Shown here in pieces: positions 53,048-62,605 of a DNA stretch of 64,000 bases. Each line of letters begins with the position of its first letter. The stretch's first letter is position 1. Source of the DNA: VAZQ01 sp963807865 (lineage in GTDB: Bacteria; Pseudomonadota; Alphaproteobacteria; Rhizobiales; Xanthobacteraceae); contig CAWEDK010000031.1 in NCBI GenBank assembly GCA_963807865.1, positions 124,001-188,000 of the forward strand. Direction: 5' to 3'. The translations under genes and the position numbers were made by a program. The notes beneath the pieces were generated by a model. That model saw only the letters and a program-made list of their open reading frames with translations. It ran no database searches and was not told the origin of the DNA.

Positions 53048-53994
53048 TCACGCCGGCGGCGGGTCGACACGAAATCCCTCGCCGGGCTCCAGCGCAATAT
53101 GGCCGTCGGCCACCGCTGCGGCCCAGCGGGCACTGCGCGCAAGGCCGCCGAACGAAAAGAAATGCGGCGCGATCTCGCCGGCTTGGCCGTTCGCACGCGC
53201 TTCGGCCAATGTCCGCACCAGAGCATCGGGCGCCGACATCGCGAACAGTTGCCGCATGAGGCCGGTCCGCCGCGCCAGCGCCTGCGCCGAGGCCCGCACC
53301 CCGCAACGCTGGGCATAGCGCAGGAGCGTCGAAAGACTGGTCGGACCGGCAAGTCCGATCCGCACCGGATGATCCAGGCCGAATTCCCGCAACCGCCGGA
53401 TCCAGGCGAGGATCGTGACGGCGTCGAAGCAGAACTGCGTGACGATGTGGACGTCGAGGCCGATCGCTGTCCGCGGCCGCGATCTTGCCGGCCAGCGCGA
53501 CGTCGAGGTCGTGCTGCGGGATGCGCGGATGACCGTCCGGATAGCCGGCGATGCCGATGTCGGCGAATGCCGTGCCGCTGTAGGAGCCCGCCGTCGATCA
53601 CCTCGATGGCGCTGCGGAAATCGCCGGCCGGCTGGTCGCGGTCGCCCGCGATCACCAGCAGCGAACGCACGCCCGCGTCGCCGCTGAGCCGGGCGAGGAA
53701 TGCCTCCAGCTCCAGCGCGTTGACGAAGTTGCGCACCGCGATATGCGGCACCGGCTCGAGACCCGCATGCCGGAGCCGCGCCGCCGCTTCGGTGACCTCG
53801 GTCAGCGGGCGGTTCGGCACGGCGCTGATGTAGACACGGGTGCCGGGCCGCGCGATCGCTGCCAGTGCGGCGACGTCCTCGGCGGACGGCCGGGTCGCCT
53901 CGATCGTGAAGCCCCGCGTGAAATTTGCGATCGACGCGGCCTCGGCGATGCGGTCGCCGGCCTGAATTTGTGGAGCTGCTGAAGCACCGTTCAT
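53048..53994 (-). CDS. Methylenetetrahydrofolate reductase-like protein, interrupted by frameshifts
   Basis: FAD-dependent TIM-barrel reductase of the MTHFR family. The first 130 residues are clean (MNGASAAPQIQAGDRIAEAA, FTRGFTIEATRPSAEDVAAL, RVYISAVPNRPLTEVTEAAA, LLVIAGDRDQPAGDFRSAIE). The middle, with the IAGYPDGHP-like motif, is split by shifts near 53585 and 53475. From 53470 on, GLDVHIVTQFCFDAVTILAW to HFFSFGGLARSARWA is clean. About 315 residues when joined. It is shorter than MetF of E. coli-type operons and lacks a methionine-synthase neighbour, so it may belong to a one-carbon demethylation route. Confidence 0.78.
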
Positions 53995-54020
53995 GCCGCG
54001 CACTCGGTCTGCTCCACTCG

Positions 54021-54119
54021 CCCCTCTCTGTGCGGGGAGGGGTGGGGAGGGGGCGGCATGTGACACGCACGTGCATCACGCTTGCCCCCCCCCTGCCCCT
54101 CCCCACAAGGGGGAGGGGA
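54021..54119. repeat. G-rich palindromic intergenic repeat (99 bp)
   Basis: CCCCTCTCTGTGCGGGGAGG...GGGGAGGGGG (54021-54053) faces CCCCCCCCCTGCCCCTCCCC...GGGGGAGGGGA (54084-54119). Inverted arms with a loop of about 30 bases. It is placed between the methyltransferase-like and reductase-like genes. Confidence 0.7.
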
Positions 54120-54178
54120 ACGCAAGAGCGTCGCCGCTTCCCGAATGCGGTGCAGGCCAGATGACCGCATGCCCGGCA

Positions 54179-55604
54179 TCACTCGCGCCGCCGCGAGATC
54201 ACGTAGGACTCGTCGTAGAACCACAGCCCGCCGTGCTCGCGCAGCACCTCGCGCGTCGCTTCGAGATAGCGCCGGTCGGACACCACGCCGGCGAGCCGGT
54301 CGTCCTCGACCTGCGCCACGTAGATCGCCGCGTTCCAGGCCGCGAACAGCGTCGACGTGCCGATCGACGCTTCGGAGATCTCCGTCGGCAGCGTGTGCAT
54401 GTCGTAGCGGAACAGCGAGCGGTTGTCGGCATAGGCGTTGAAGTTGAGATCGCGGCCGGCGGTGCCGAGCTCCTGCTTCACCAGCCTTCATGATCTGGTG
54501 GCGGTCGTGCACGAACGGATTGTCGTCCGGCCAGACCTTCCGGATGATCTCCATGCCGGGATCGTGCCCGTGCGAATGGATGGCGATCAGCCGCCCGCCC
54601 GGTCCGAGCGCCTTGGCGAGCGGCGCGATCACGCGCTTGGCCTTGAACTCGAGCGAGGCGCGCGCGCGGTAGGGCTGCGAGGCGATGACCAGGTCGTAGT
54701 TGGCCATGGTGCCGCCCGGCCTCGGGATGATCGGGTCGAGCAGGAACTTGTGGTCCTCGCGGTAGAGCACCAGCACCACCGGCCGTTCGTAGACCGGGTT
54801 GCCGGTCTTCGGCGATACGCCGGCGCTTCCAGTTCTGCGCCAGGAACGGCTCGAGGTCGGTGATCTGCTGCTCGAAGCGATAGGCCGAATTGCCGGCCAG
54901 CGGCACCTCGTGCCAGACCATGCTCGACGCCGCCGAGAGCGACTTGACGGCGAGCCACGGCGCGTCCGCATAGGCGAGGTTGGTCAGCACCAGCACGGTC
55001 GCCGGATGCTCGAAGAAGCGGTCCGACATCTTCTGCAGGGTGAGGCGGACGTCCTCGAGGCTGATCTCCTTGCCGACCACGTAGAACGGCGTGTGCGGAT
55101 AGCGGTCGTGCATCGCGCGCATCACGCGCACCAGCACGGTGCCGTCGCCGACGCCGGCGTCGAACAGCCGCAGCGCCGGCGGGCGCGGATGGATGTTGGC
55201 GAGCTCGAGGCCGACGCGGCCGGCGACCACCCACTTTTCGCTGCAGGTGTTGACGAACAGCAGATACTTCTGCCGGTTGTCGAAGAAGCGGAAATTGCGC
55301 TGCGGGTCGCGCCTCGGCGGTCGCCGCGGGCTGGAGTTCGGCCATTGGCGGCTGCTCGCGTTCGGCCGCGCGGCCTTCGCGCGCGCGTTCGATGATGGCC
55401 GGCCGGGCGGGCGCCGGTGGCCGTCCGGTTGCTGTCCATGAAGGCGCGGATGCGGTCGAGCGTCTCGGTGGTGATGCGGCCGCCATTGCGCAGCCGCGCG
55501 GCGAGCTTGCCGTCGTTGACGGCGCGCCGTCCGAAGGTCGATTCGGCAAGCCCGGTATGGCGGCAGTAGTCGGAGATTTCCGTCAGCAGTTCCTGGGCGT
55601 TCAT
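54179..55604 (-). CDS. SAM methyltransferase-like protein with N-terminal helix-turn-helix-like segment, frameshifted
   Basis: Start MNAQELLTEISDYCRHTGLA at ATG 55604. Residues about 15-55 (ESTFGRRAVNDGKLAARLRN, ITTETLDRIRAFM) look like a small DNA-binding domain. Further on: FFDNRQKYLLFVNTCSEKWV, then LRLFDAGVGDGTVLVRVMRA as the SAM motif, FYVVGKEISLEDVRLTLQKM, VYERPVVLVLYREDHKFLLD, GGRLIAIHSHGHDPGMEIIR and the last part DRRYLEATREVLREHGGLWF in three more frames. Shifts lie near 55310, 54830, 54480 and at the HTH-to-core junction near 55430. About 450 residues. I do not know a precise function; methyltransferase is from the motif. Confidence 0.62.
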
Positions 55605-55729
55605 GGCGCACGCCTCGCTTGGGGTGTTCGCTCCGGTCCCGCGCCCGCGTTCTTGAATGTGGACGGCTTCGGCGCAAAGGACCGGTGCCAGCGAACCAAG
55701 CGCCCTGTCGGGCGTCAACCACAAAACAG

Positions 55730-55841
55730 CCCACTATGTCAGTGGGAGATTTAATGGGAATTGTCCCAAATTGCAATATTATGACGTCTAATCAGATATT
55801 TGAGAGAGGTTAGGCCCTCGGGTGTCCCGCAATCCGGGACA
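55730..55841. promoter_or_regulatory. Cluster of three small palindromes upstream of the methyltransferase-like gene
   Basis: CCCACT-ATGTC-AGTGGG (55730-55746), TGGGA-ATTG-TCCCA (55755-55768) and TGTCCCG-CAATC-CGGGACA (55823-55841) lie in a 285-base, relatively AT-rich gap. They sit 126-237 bases before the ATG at 55604 and just past the end of the dehydrogenase gene. They may be operators or a leader/terminator set. The gap holds no gene that I can see. Confidence 0.45.
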
Positions 55842-55889
55842 TCTTTCGCGGTCGGGGACGCGGCCCACTGAATTCGCGCTTGAGTCGGG

Positions 55890-56994
55890 CTAAGTTCTGC
55901 CCGCCGTGTCGAGCGCGTCCAGGACCGCGCGCGCGATCGCCGCGGTGCCGTCCGGGCCGCCGAATTCCTTAGGCTTCAGCCCGCCCGCGAAGGCCGTGTC
56001 GACCGCGGCTTCGATCATGCGCGGCGGCGCGGGCCGCGCCCGCATGGTCGTGCTTGTCGGCCAGCCAGTCGAGCATCAGCGCGGTCGACAGGATCATGGC
56101 GGTGGGATTGGCGAGCCCTTGCCCATGATGTCGGGCGCGGTGCCGTGGCAGGGCTGGAACACCGCGTGGGTGTCGCCGATGTCGGCCGAGGGCGCCATGC
56201 CCATGCCGCCGATCAGCCCGGCGGTGAGGTCGGAGAGGATGTCGCCGAACAGGTTCTCCATCACCAGCACGTCGAAGTCCCACGGCTTCTTCACCAGCAT
56301 GGCCGCGCAGGCATCGACGTAGATGCGATCGGTCGCCACGCTGGGATGCTTCGCCGCCGCCTCGTCGAACAGCGTGCGGAAGAACGCATAGGCCTTGAAG
56401 GCGTTGGCCTTGTCGACGCAGGCGAGCCGGCCCGGCAGCGCCGCGCGCCTTCCTTCGCTGCGGCGAGCCGGAACGAAAATTCGAACAGCCGCTCGGATGT
56501 CTTGCGCGTGATCACCAGCGTCTCGCGCGCTTCGTCGTGCGTCACCACGCCCTTGCCCATGGAGGCGAACATGCCTTCGGTCGATTCGCGGATCACCACG
56601 AGATCGATGCCGCGCTCGGCCGCGCCGACGATCGGGGAAGGGATGCCGGGAATAAGCCGGCACGGCCGCACGCCGGCATAGAGGTCGAAGATGAAGCGCA
56701 GTTCGACCTGCGGCATGATCTCGGTGTTGTCGGGATAGCGCACCGACGGCAAGCCGCAGGCGCCGAGCAGGATGGCGTCGGCCTCCTCGCACAGCTTGAT
56801 CGTCGCACTCCGGCATCGACTTGCCGTGCTCGCGGTAGTGGCCGGCGCCGGCCGGCGCCTTCGGTGAAGCGGAAGTTCAGCCCGGGCGTCGTCGCCGCGA
56901 CCTTGCGCAGCACCTCCAGCGCCGGCGCCATCACCTCGGGGCCGATGCCGTCGCCCGGCAGCACGGCGATATGGAAAGCGTCATTGGCGAGCAT
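55890..56994 (-). CDS. Isocitrate/isopropylmalate dehydrogenase family (tartrate dehydrogenase-like), frameshifted
   Basis: Beta-decarboxylating dehydrogenase fold. Starts MLANDAFHIAVLPGDGIGPE. Conserved parts in order across several frames: LLGACGLPSVRYPDNTEIMP, LRFIFDLYAGVRPCRLIPG, GIDLVVIRESTEGMFASMG, RLACVDKANAFKAYAFFRTL, YVDACAAMLVKKPWDFDVLV with ENLFGDILSDLTAGLIGGMG, HGTAPDIMGKG, NPTAMILSTALMLDWLADKH, and the end GLKPKEFGGPDGTAAIARAV. At least five shifts (near 56860, 56815, 56440, 56110, 56030). When joined it is about 365 residues, the family norm. CGLPSVRYPDNTE favours the tartrate or D-malate branch over LeuB. Substrate not certain. Confidence 0.75.
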
Positions 56995-57108
56995 GGATGT
57001 TCCCCGCGCGGTGACGGCGACATACCGCGCTGCGCACTGAATACGTTTCGTTGCGGTGCCGCAACCGCCGAATAGGGCGGCCAAGATGTGGCACCCGCCG
57101 AACCCACG

Positions 57109-57580
57109 CTAAGCCGTCAGGATAGCCGCCTTGCCGCTTAACACCGCGAGCGCAACTTTCGGATCGAGCCGTACCTGCAATCCGCGCTGACCGGCGTTGA
57201 TGAAGACGTAGTCGAAGCGCAGCGCGCGCTCGTCCATGACAGTCGGTACCGGGCGCTTCTGGCCGAACGGGCTGATGCCGCCGACCTTGTATCCGGTCAG
57301 GCGTTCGGCATCGGCCGGCTTCATCATCTGGGCGGACTTGCCGCCAAGTGCCGCCGCCAGCTTCTTCATCGAGACTTCGCTGTCCGACGGAATCACGACG
57401 CAACCGGCTTGCCGTCGATCAGCGCCATCAGGGTCTTCAAGACGCGCTCCGGCGGCTCGCCCAGCGCCTCCGCCGCCTGAACCCCGATCCGATCCGCGCT
57501 GGGTCGTAGTCGTAGGCGTGGACCGAGAACATGACTTCGGCCTTCTCCAGTGCTTCGCTGGCCCGCGTTTTCTTGGACAT
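57109..57580 (-). CDS. ybaK: Cys-tRNA(Pro) deacylase YbaK/EbsC, interrupted by frameshifts
   Basis: Editing enzyme that hydrolyses Cys-tRNA-Pro made by mistake. Starts MSKKTRASEALEKAEVMFSV at ATG 57580. A shift near 57487 leads into QAAEALGEPPERVLKTLMAL, and a missing base near 57405 returns to CVVIPSDSEVSMKKLAAALG. Then KPADAERLTGYKVGGISPFG, KRPVPTVMDERALRFDYVFI and ALAVLSGKAAILTA at the end are diagnostic, with the conserved lysine and the GGISPFGQ loop. About 157 residues when joined, normal. Confidence 0.85.
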
Positions 57581-57832
57581 GACGATGCCGTTTCGGAAAT
57601 TAGCGGCCGGCGGAATGATCTCACCTGCGATCTTTAGGCATCGAATTTGCCGGCGAGATGGCTAATGCCGTTGCCGCATTTCGTGCGCGTGGGTACGGCG
57701 CATGCCGCGCCTTTGCCTACCCCACGTTTGCTTGCCAGTTCTGCGACAATGCACGGGGCCGGCCGCTACATTAGGCCCGGCGGCCGAAGCGTGGGGTGAA
57801 TGAAGCTCGAAATGTCCAATACGATCAAACGG

Positions 57833-58823
57833 TCACTTCGAAATGCACCGGCCAAATAAGGCGCATCCTTCCAGTGCTATCTCGTCATTGGTGATCCTAT
57901 ATACAGGCACATCGGAACAAATAAACTGCCTTCCTACCGCGATTGTGAAACCGTTGCATCATATTTCTCCGAAGAACCTGACTAGGGAACTCCTTGAGGA
58001 TACCTCCCCACAGATAAATTCCCTTTTGTGCGCCGAGGGCAAGGGCGGCGTTCCCGCAAAATGCTCCAAGAAGAGAGGCAAATGTTTCTAATGTCCGCCT
58101 TGCAACAACATTTCCATCGCGAAGTTTGTCGACAATTTGCGGCGGATCAATCTCAGTTGAATTCGGACTGCCATTTCATCGGAATGAAAATTGTAGATTG
58201 CCTGAATTCAAGGTTGAGAGAAGTGTTCGTAAGATACAAATCCTGTAACTGATCCCACAACTCCCGTTCTAGTTGGGTTTCAGCAACGAAACTGTGGTGC
58301 CCCCCTTCGGTCGGTATTGCGAGAACGTTCAATTCAGTAGAGGCCTAATGTGTTCGAGCCGGCAAGTTCCGAGTCCTGTACCAGGTGGCGAACACAGAGC
58401 GCATTCCGCCGCGGCCCTGCTTACCAAATAGTGTCTCTAATTTAGTCGTTCCGAATTAGCGCAAGACCATAAGTTAATCGCTTCTGAGTAATCGTTGATC
58501 ATCCAAATTTACAGCTAGGCGAAAATTCCTTCTGAAACAGGCTTCTTATATTTTCAATATCAATCATCCAATCTGAATTTTTTGAAACTAACCTTCCCCC
58601 TGAGAAACTGAGCCCGCGGCACTGACTACAAATTCACAAACCTTGTTATAACTCGCAGGTGTCGGGAACGGCACTTGAGAGATTTTGCCACCGACATGAC
58701 AAATCCATCGTCAATTTCACCAAAGTCGGACAAAGGGTATTTTGCCAGCCGTCTTACGTTAAAGTCCATATCGATAAGCGCAAATCGAACTGTCGAACCT
58801 CCAGCATCACAGCAGATTCTCAT
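57833..58823 (-). pseudogene. Glucokinase-like gene broken by many frameshifts, AT-rich
   Basis: Starts with a good site (GGGAGG) and ATG 58823: MRICCDAGGSTVRFALIDMD, the phosphate-1 motif of sugar kinases. Reading across frames gives SKNSDWMIDIENIRSLF, INDYSEAINLWS (the LINDFEA motif), PPGTGLGTC (GPGTGLG), AIPTEGGHHSFVAET (the EGGH motif), FVSYEHF, then TFASLLGAFCGNAALALGAQ, KGIYLWGGILKEFPSQVLRR and SDVPVYRITNDEIALEGCAL, ending TGA at 57833. So every block of a Glk-type glucokinase is present in order. About ten shifts in 990 bases is denser than elsewhere in the window. It may be a decayed gene or a poorly resolved one. It is distinctly more AT-rich than its surroundings, suggesting acquisition. 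Confidence 0.72.
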
Positions 58824-59017
58824 GTCTGCCTCCCTTATAGTTTTGAACGAAAAATCGCGTATAACAAAATACTAATGTATATAGTCTTCTGGCGCATCTG
58901 TAGCATTATTTACTGAGTTCTCTTTTCCATGATCAGGGAAGCATCAATGCGCATTTGCGCCAACGAACGCTCCTAGTTTGGCTGTCACCAGACCTTCGAC
59001 AAGTTTGAGGTTGGCTC

Positions 59018-59611
59018 ATGACGGAAGTTTTTATCAGTTATTCAAGGCGGGACCTCATAGCTGCCGAGGAGTTGCGTGCTTGGTTAGAGAAGGCTGGCGT
59101 CCGGACTTGGATGGACACGGAGCTGGTGGGGGGAGCAAGGTTCGCCGATGAGATAGAGATTAGGATTACGAAATGTTTGGCAGTCATCGTGCTGTGGACA
59201 CCGAGTTCAATTCAATCTCAATGGGTTAAAGAAGAGGCGCACAAAGCGCTGGGATTGGGAAAGCTTGTTCCAGTCAAGAGTTCCAATTTGAATATGTCAA
59301 TTTTGCCCCTTGGCTTCAGTCGATTGAATACCCTGGAGCTGGAAAACGCCGAGGGAATTCATCTCACAATTTCTGCCCTGATCGGACGTCACTTGGCAAA
59401 CGGAATTGAGGGGGTGGCTCGTATTCTAACATCTGCAATTGTAGCTGATTCCGGCATCAATGCCTCTACTATGGCCGGTCAGCTTGAATATTGGAAGCTC
59501 ATCGGCAAGTCCACCCAACGTGCGGACTTCGTAGAGTTTCTGAATAAGTATCCGTTTGGTGCTTTGGGCGATGAGGCTCGGCTTCGAATAAAGAGACTAA
59601 GCTCGAACTAG
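59018..59611 (+). CDS. TIR-domain protein
   Basis: Bacterial TIR domains cleave or cyclise NAD+, in many cases as effectors of antiphage defence. The 197 residues carry box 1 TEVFISYSRRDLIAAEELRA, WMDTELVGGARFADEIEIRI, and the catalytic segment SQWVKEEAHKALGLGKLVPV in which Glu73 stands four residues after Trp69, as in the NADase SARM1. The C-terminal part EYWKLIGKSTQRADFVEFLN to LGDEARLRIKRL resembles short helical modules found in other TIR and caspase-like bacterial proteins. Intact frame, AT-richer than the rest. No clear sensor partner (STING, ThsA, Sir2, Argonaute) lies next to it. Confidence 0.88.
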   Translation: MTEVFISYSRRDLIAAEELRAWLEKAGVRTWMDTELVGGARFADEIEIRITKCLAVIVLWTPSSIQSQWVKEEAHKALGLGKLVPVKSSNLNMSILPLGFSRLNTLELENAEGIHLTISALIGRHLANGIEGVARILTSAIVADSGINASTMAGQLEYWKLIGKSTQRADFVEFLNKYPFGALGDEARLRIKRLSSN

Positions 59612-60173
59612 AATGGCAAGTCGAGTACCGCTTGACAATTCTTAGTATTGGACTATATTCCTAGGCGTCCTGTCCGACTGAGGGCGTTTTCATGAGGCGT
59701 CGTGACAGCGGGACAGGATGCGGCGCCTGCGGGCTGACGACGCAGTCAGCACTCGGGCGGCTCCGGGGCTCCGCCCGCCTGGCCACTACGAGCCGGCCGC
59801 GAGGAGCTCGCTGACAGGGAGGCGCAAATGCCCCTGCGAAGCGCGGCCCGGAGCCGAGTGACCGTCCAGAGCGGACGGTAGCCAGCCGCGGTGGAGCGCC
59901 GGGAGGCGAAGCGTCCTCATCAGGGACGCAACGCGCGGCAGGTTTGCGAAAGCAGGCTTGCCGCGCGGACAGAAGGCTGGTGCGCCGCTCGGCGCTCCAC
60001 CTCCCTCTCTCCCACGAGGGGGATCGGCCGCAACCCCGGACGCAATCGCGCCGCGGGAGCAATCAACGTCGTCAGAATTTTGCAGCAAGCGGGCGGACAC
60101 AACGATCCCGGCTGCCGCTTGGGCTACAATGACCCACGGTTCACACGCGACGACAGATGTGCGAGGGGGCAGG
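59612..60173. other. GC-rich non-coding stretch with short repeats (562 bp)
   Basis: No supported gene. It starts with an AT-rich tail after the TIR gene (to about 59665), then turns abruptly GC-rich with paired short runs such as GTCCTGTCCGAC and CGGGACAGGAT, GCCGCGCGG and CGCGCGGCAGG, and GCGCCGGG... repeated. This looks like a dispersed structured element. On the minus strand it reads as a low-quality arginine/proline-rich frame, which I reject as coding. Confidence 0.4.
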
Positions 60174-61584
60174 GTGAGCAGCAAGCCGTTCGAGATTGTC
60201 GTCGTCGGCCACGGCGCAGCGGGGCTCGCCGCCGCGCTGTCCGCCGCCGAAGAGGCGCGTGCGCGCGCGATCGCCGCGGCCGTCACGCTGATCGAGAAGG
60301 CGCCCGAAGAGAAGGCCGGCGGCAACACCCGCTGGTCGCCGTCCTACATGCGCATGGCCGCGCCCGACCGCGTCGAGTCGAGCTTCGTGCACGACATGCT
60401 GACGGCGACGAAGTTCGAGGGCGACGAGACCTATTTCGCGCGGCTCGGCGCACGACGCGCCCGCAACCGTGCAGTGGATCGCCAGCCATGGCATCGAGTT
60501 CATCCAGCCGACCTATTACCTCGCCAAGGGCCCACCGCGCATCCAACCGGCCGGCGGCGGCCCGGCGATCGTCGCGGCGCTCGCCCGCGCGGCGAAAGTG
60601 GCGGGTGTCGTGCTGCGCTACGGCTGCGCGGCGCAATCGCTCGCGAAGTGAGAACGGCCGCGTCACCGGCGTCGTGATCGAAACGGGCGGCACGCGCGAG
60701 ACGCTCTCCGCCGACGCCGTCATCCTCGCCTGCGGCGGCTTCCAGGGTGACGGCGCGATGATGCGCGAGCATTTCGGCCCCGGCGCCGAGACCATGCGGC
60801 TCATTTCCCCTGGCACGCACTTCAACACTGGCGACGGCATTCGCGTTGCGCTCGCGCTCGGCGCGGACCGTGCGGGCGACTGGAACGGCATGCACGCCGA
60901 GCCCATCGACGCACGCAGCAAGAATTCCGCGCCGGTCGTGCTGGTCTATCCCTACGGCATCGTGGTCGACCAGAGCGGCCGCCGTTTCTTCGACGAGGGT
61001 GCGGGCCTGGTGCACGAGACCTGGGAATGGTTCGCGCGCGACATGCATTTCAAGACGCCCGGCGCGGTCGCCTACGCGATCCTCGACGGCCGTCTGCTGG
61101 CGATCGATGGCTATGAGCGGGCGATCCGCTCGGAGGTGCCACCGGCGCACGCCGACACGCTGGCTGAACTGGCCGGGATGATCGGGGTCGATGCGGACAA
61201 TCTCGCCGCGACGGTCGCGGACTACAACGCCGCGTGCGTGGGCGATCCGAACATGTTCGACGCCACGCGCTGCGACGGGCTTGCCGCCGCGCGCACGCTG
61301 AGCCCGTCGAAATCGAACTGGGCGCGCGCCATCGTGGAGCCGCCGTTCCTCGCCTGGCCGCTGGCCGGGGCCGTCGCCTACACGTTCGGCGGGCTCGCCA
61401 CGGACGATGCGCGTGCGTGCTGCGCGACGGCGCGCCGATCCCCGGGCTCTATGCTGCCGGCGAGATCACCGGGCACTTCCATGCGACCGCGCCGAACGCG
61501 GTCTCGGTGCTGCGTGCGTTCGTGTTCGGCCGGATCGCGGGACGCGAGGCGGTGGCCGCCGTTGTGCGTGATGCGCCCCGATGA
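60174..61584 (+). CDS. FAD-dependent oxidoreductase (fumarate reductase/tricarballylate dehydrogenase type), frameshifted
   Basis: FAD-linked oxidoreductase of the succinate dehydrogenase flavoprotein family, probably TcuA-like. GTG 60174 with GAGGGGG upstream; KPFEIVVVGHGAAGLAAALS, EKAPEEKAGGNTRWSPSYMR; then a shift near 60455: APATVQWIASHGIEFIQPTY, LAKGPPRIQPAGGGPAIVAA; a shift near 60640: RVTGVVIETGGTRETLSADA, VILACGGFQGDGAMMREHFG, PYGIVVDQSGRRFFDEGAGL, AYAILDGRLLAIDGYERAI; and after one near 61410 the FAD-end motif PIPGLYAAGEITGHFHATAP and NAVSVLRAFVFGRIAGREAV. About 470 residues when joined. Exact acid unknown. Confidence 0.75.
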
Positions 61585-61620
61585 GGGGCGATAGTGTCGC
61601 GAGAATTCAAAGGGCCGCGT

Positions 61621-62539
61621 CTACGCCCACAGGTGGGAAAACTGCGTCGCCACCACGCGCTCGTACGGCACATCGCCCTTCAGGATGCCGACATCGCGGG
61701 CGAACTGGTTCATGCCGGCGACGAAAGCCGGCGGGATCGACGCGTCGTAGTAGGGCAGGTCGCGGCGGATGAGTTCGGCGATCAGTTCGGCTTCCGACGG
61801 CGGAAACAGCTTGCGGCCGACCTGCGTGGCGAGCGACACGTCGGCCTTGAGCGCCGCCTGCGCCTTGACCAGCGCCCGTACCGCGCCGGCGGCGGTTTCG
61901 GGCGAACGCGCGATCAGCGCATCGGTCGTGGCGATCGACGCCATCGTGTAGTTAAGCATGGCTTGGGGCCATCGCCGCGCCGCACGTCCAGCACGACGGT
62001 GCCGATGCCGCGCTGGACTGCCACTTCGGCGCCCATGCCGTTCGCCCAGAAGCCGTCGATCTTGCGGTCCTCCAGCGCCTTCGCGGCGGTGACGCCGAAA
62101 TTCACGCCGGCGCCGAGCGAGCCCGGCACCGGCGCGATCGTGATGCCGTCGCGCGCGAGATCGAGCCCGGCCTCGGTCAGCAGGCGGCGCAGCCCCATCT
62201 CGACCCAGGGCGCGGCGCCGATGCTCTTGCCCTTGACACGCCGATGTCGCCCTTCGTCGCGCCGAGGTCCTTGTGCATGACCAGGAACCAGTACATGCCC
62301 TGCGCTTGCGCGCAGAGCAGCTTGGCGCCCTGCCACTCCGGAAACGCGGCGAGCGCCGAATGCGCCGACCCGCCGACGAAATCGACCGCGCCGTCGCGCA
62401 AGGCGACATACGACTTGTCGACCGGGAAGATCATTTCGAGTTCGACATCCAGCCCTTCCTGCTTGAAGCAGCCGAGCTCGATCGCCGCGATCGCCGGGAA
62501 ATAGGAGTTGGAGATCATGTCGGGTACGGCAAGCTTCAT
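61621..62539 (-). CDS. ABC transporter substrate-binding protein (NMT1/SsuA family), frameshifted
   Basis: Binding protein of the thiamine-precursor/taurine/sulfonate uptake class. MKLAVPDMISNSYFPAIAAI at the start, ELGCFKQEGLDVELEMIFPV, DGAVDFVGGSAHSALAAFPE, then a shift near 62235 to KGKSIGAAPWVEMGLRRLLT and ITIAPVPGSLGAGVNFGVTA, and one near 61975 to LNYTMASIATTDALIARSPE, PPSEAELIAELIRRDLPYYD and VATQFSHLWA at the end. No leader peptide is evident at the start I use, so the true start may be further upstream or in another frame. Next to the amidase fragment, same strand. Confidence 0.72.
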
Positions 62540-62605
62540 CAGAGGGGTCCGCTGTGTAGTTTTGAACGGGCATGGCGGCGGGTGGTTGCGCGGGACGTCT
62601 CGTCG

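Noticed and set aside
57843..58091. Plus-strand frame of 82 codons at the island start
   Set aside because: Antisense to the glucokinase C-terminal blocks (GIYLWGGIL, VPVYRITNDE); no own features.
58028..58252. Small plus-strand frame in the AT-rich island
   Set aside because: It is antisense to the glucokinase-like blocks, which explain the sequence better.
59661..60062. Arginine/proline-rich frame of 133 codons on the minus strand
   Set aside because: No motif, biased composition, lies in a repeat-laden GC-rich block, no ribosome site.
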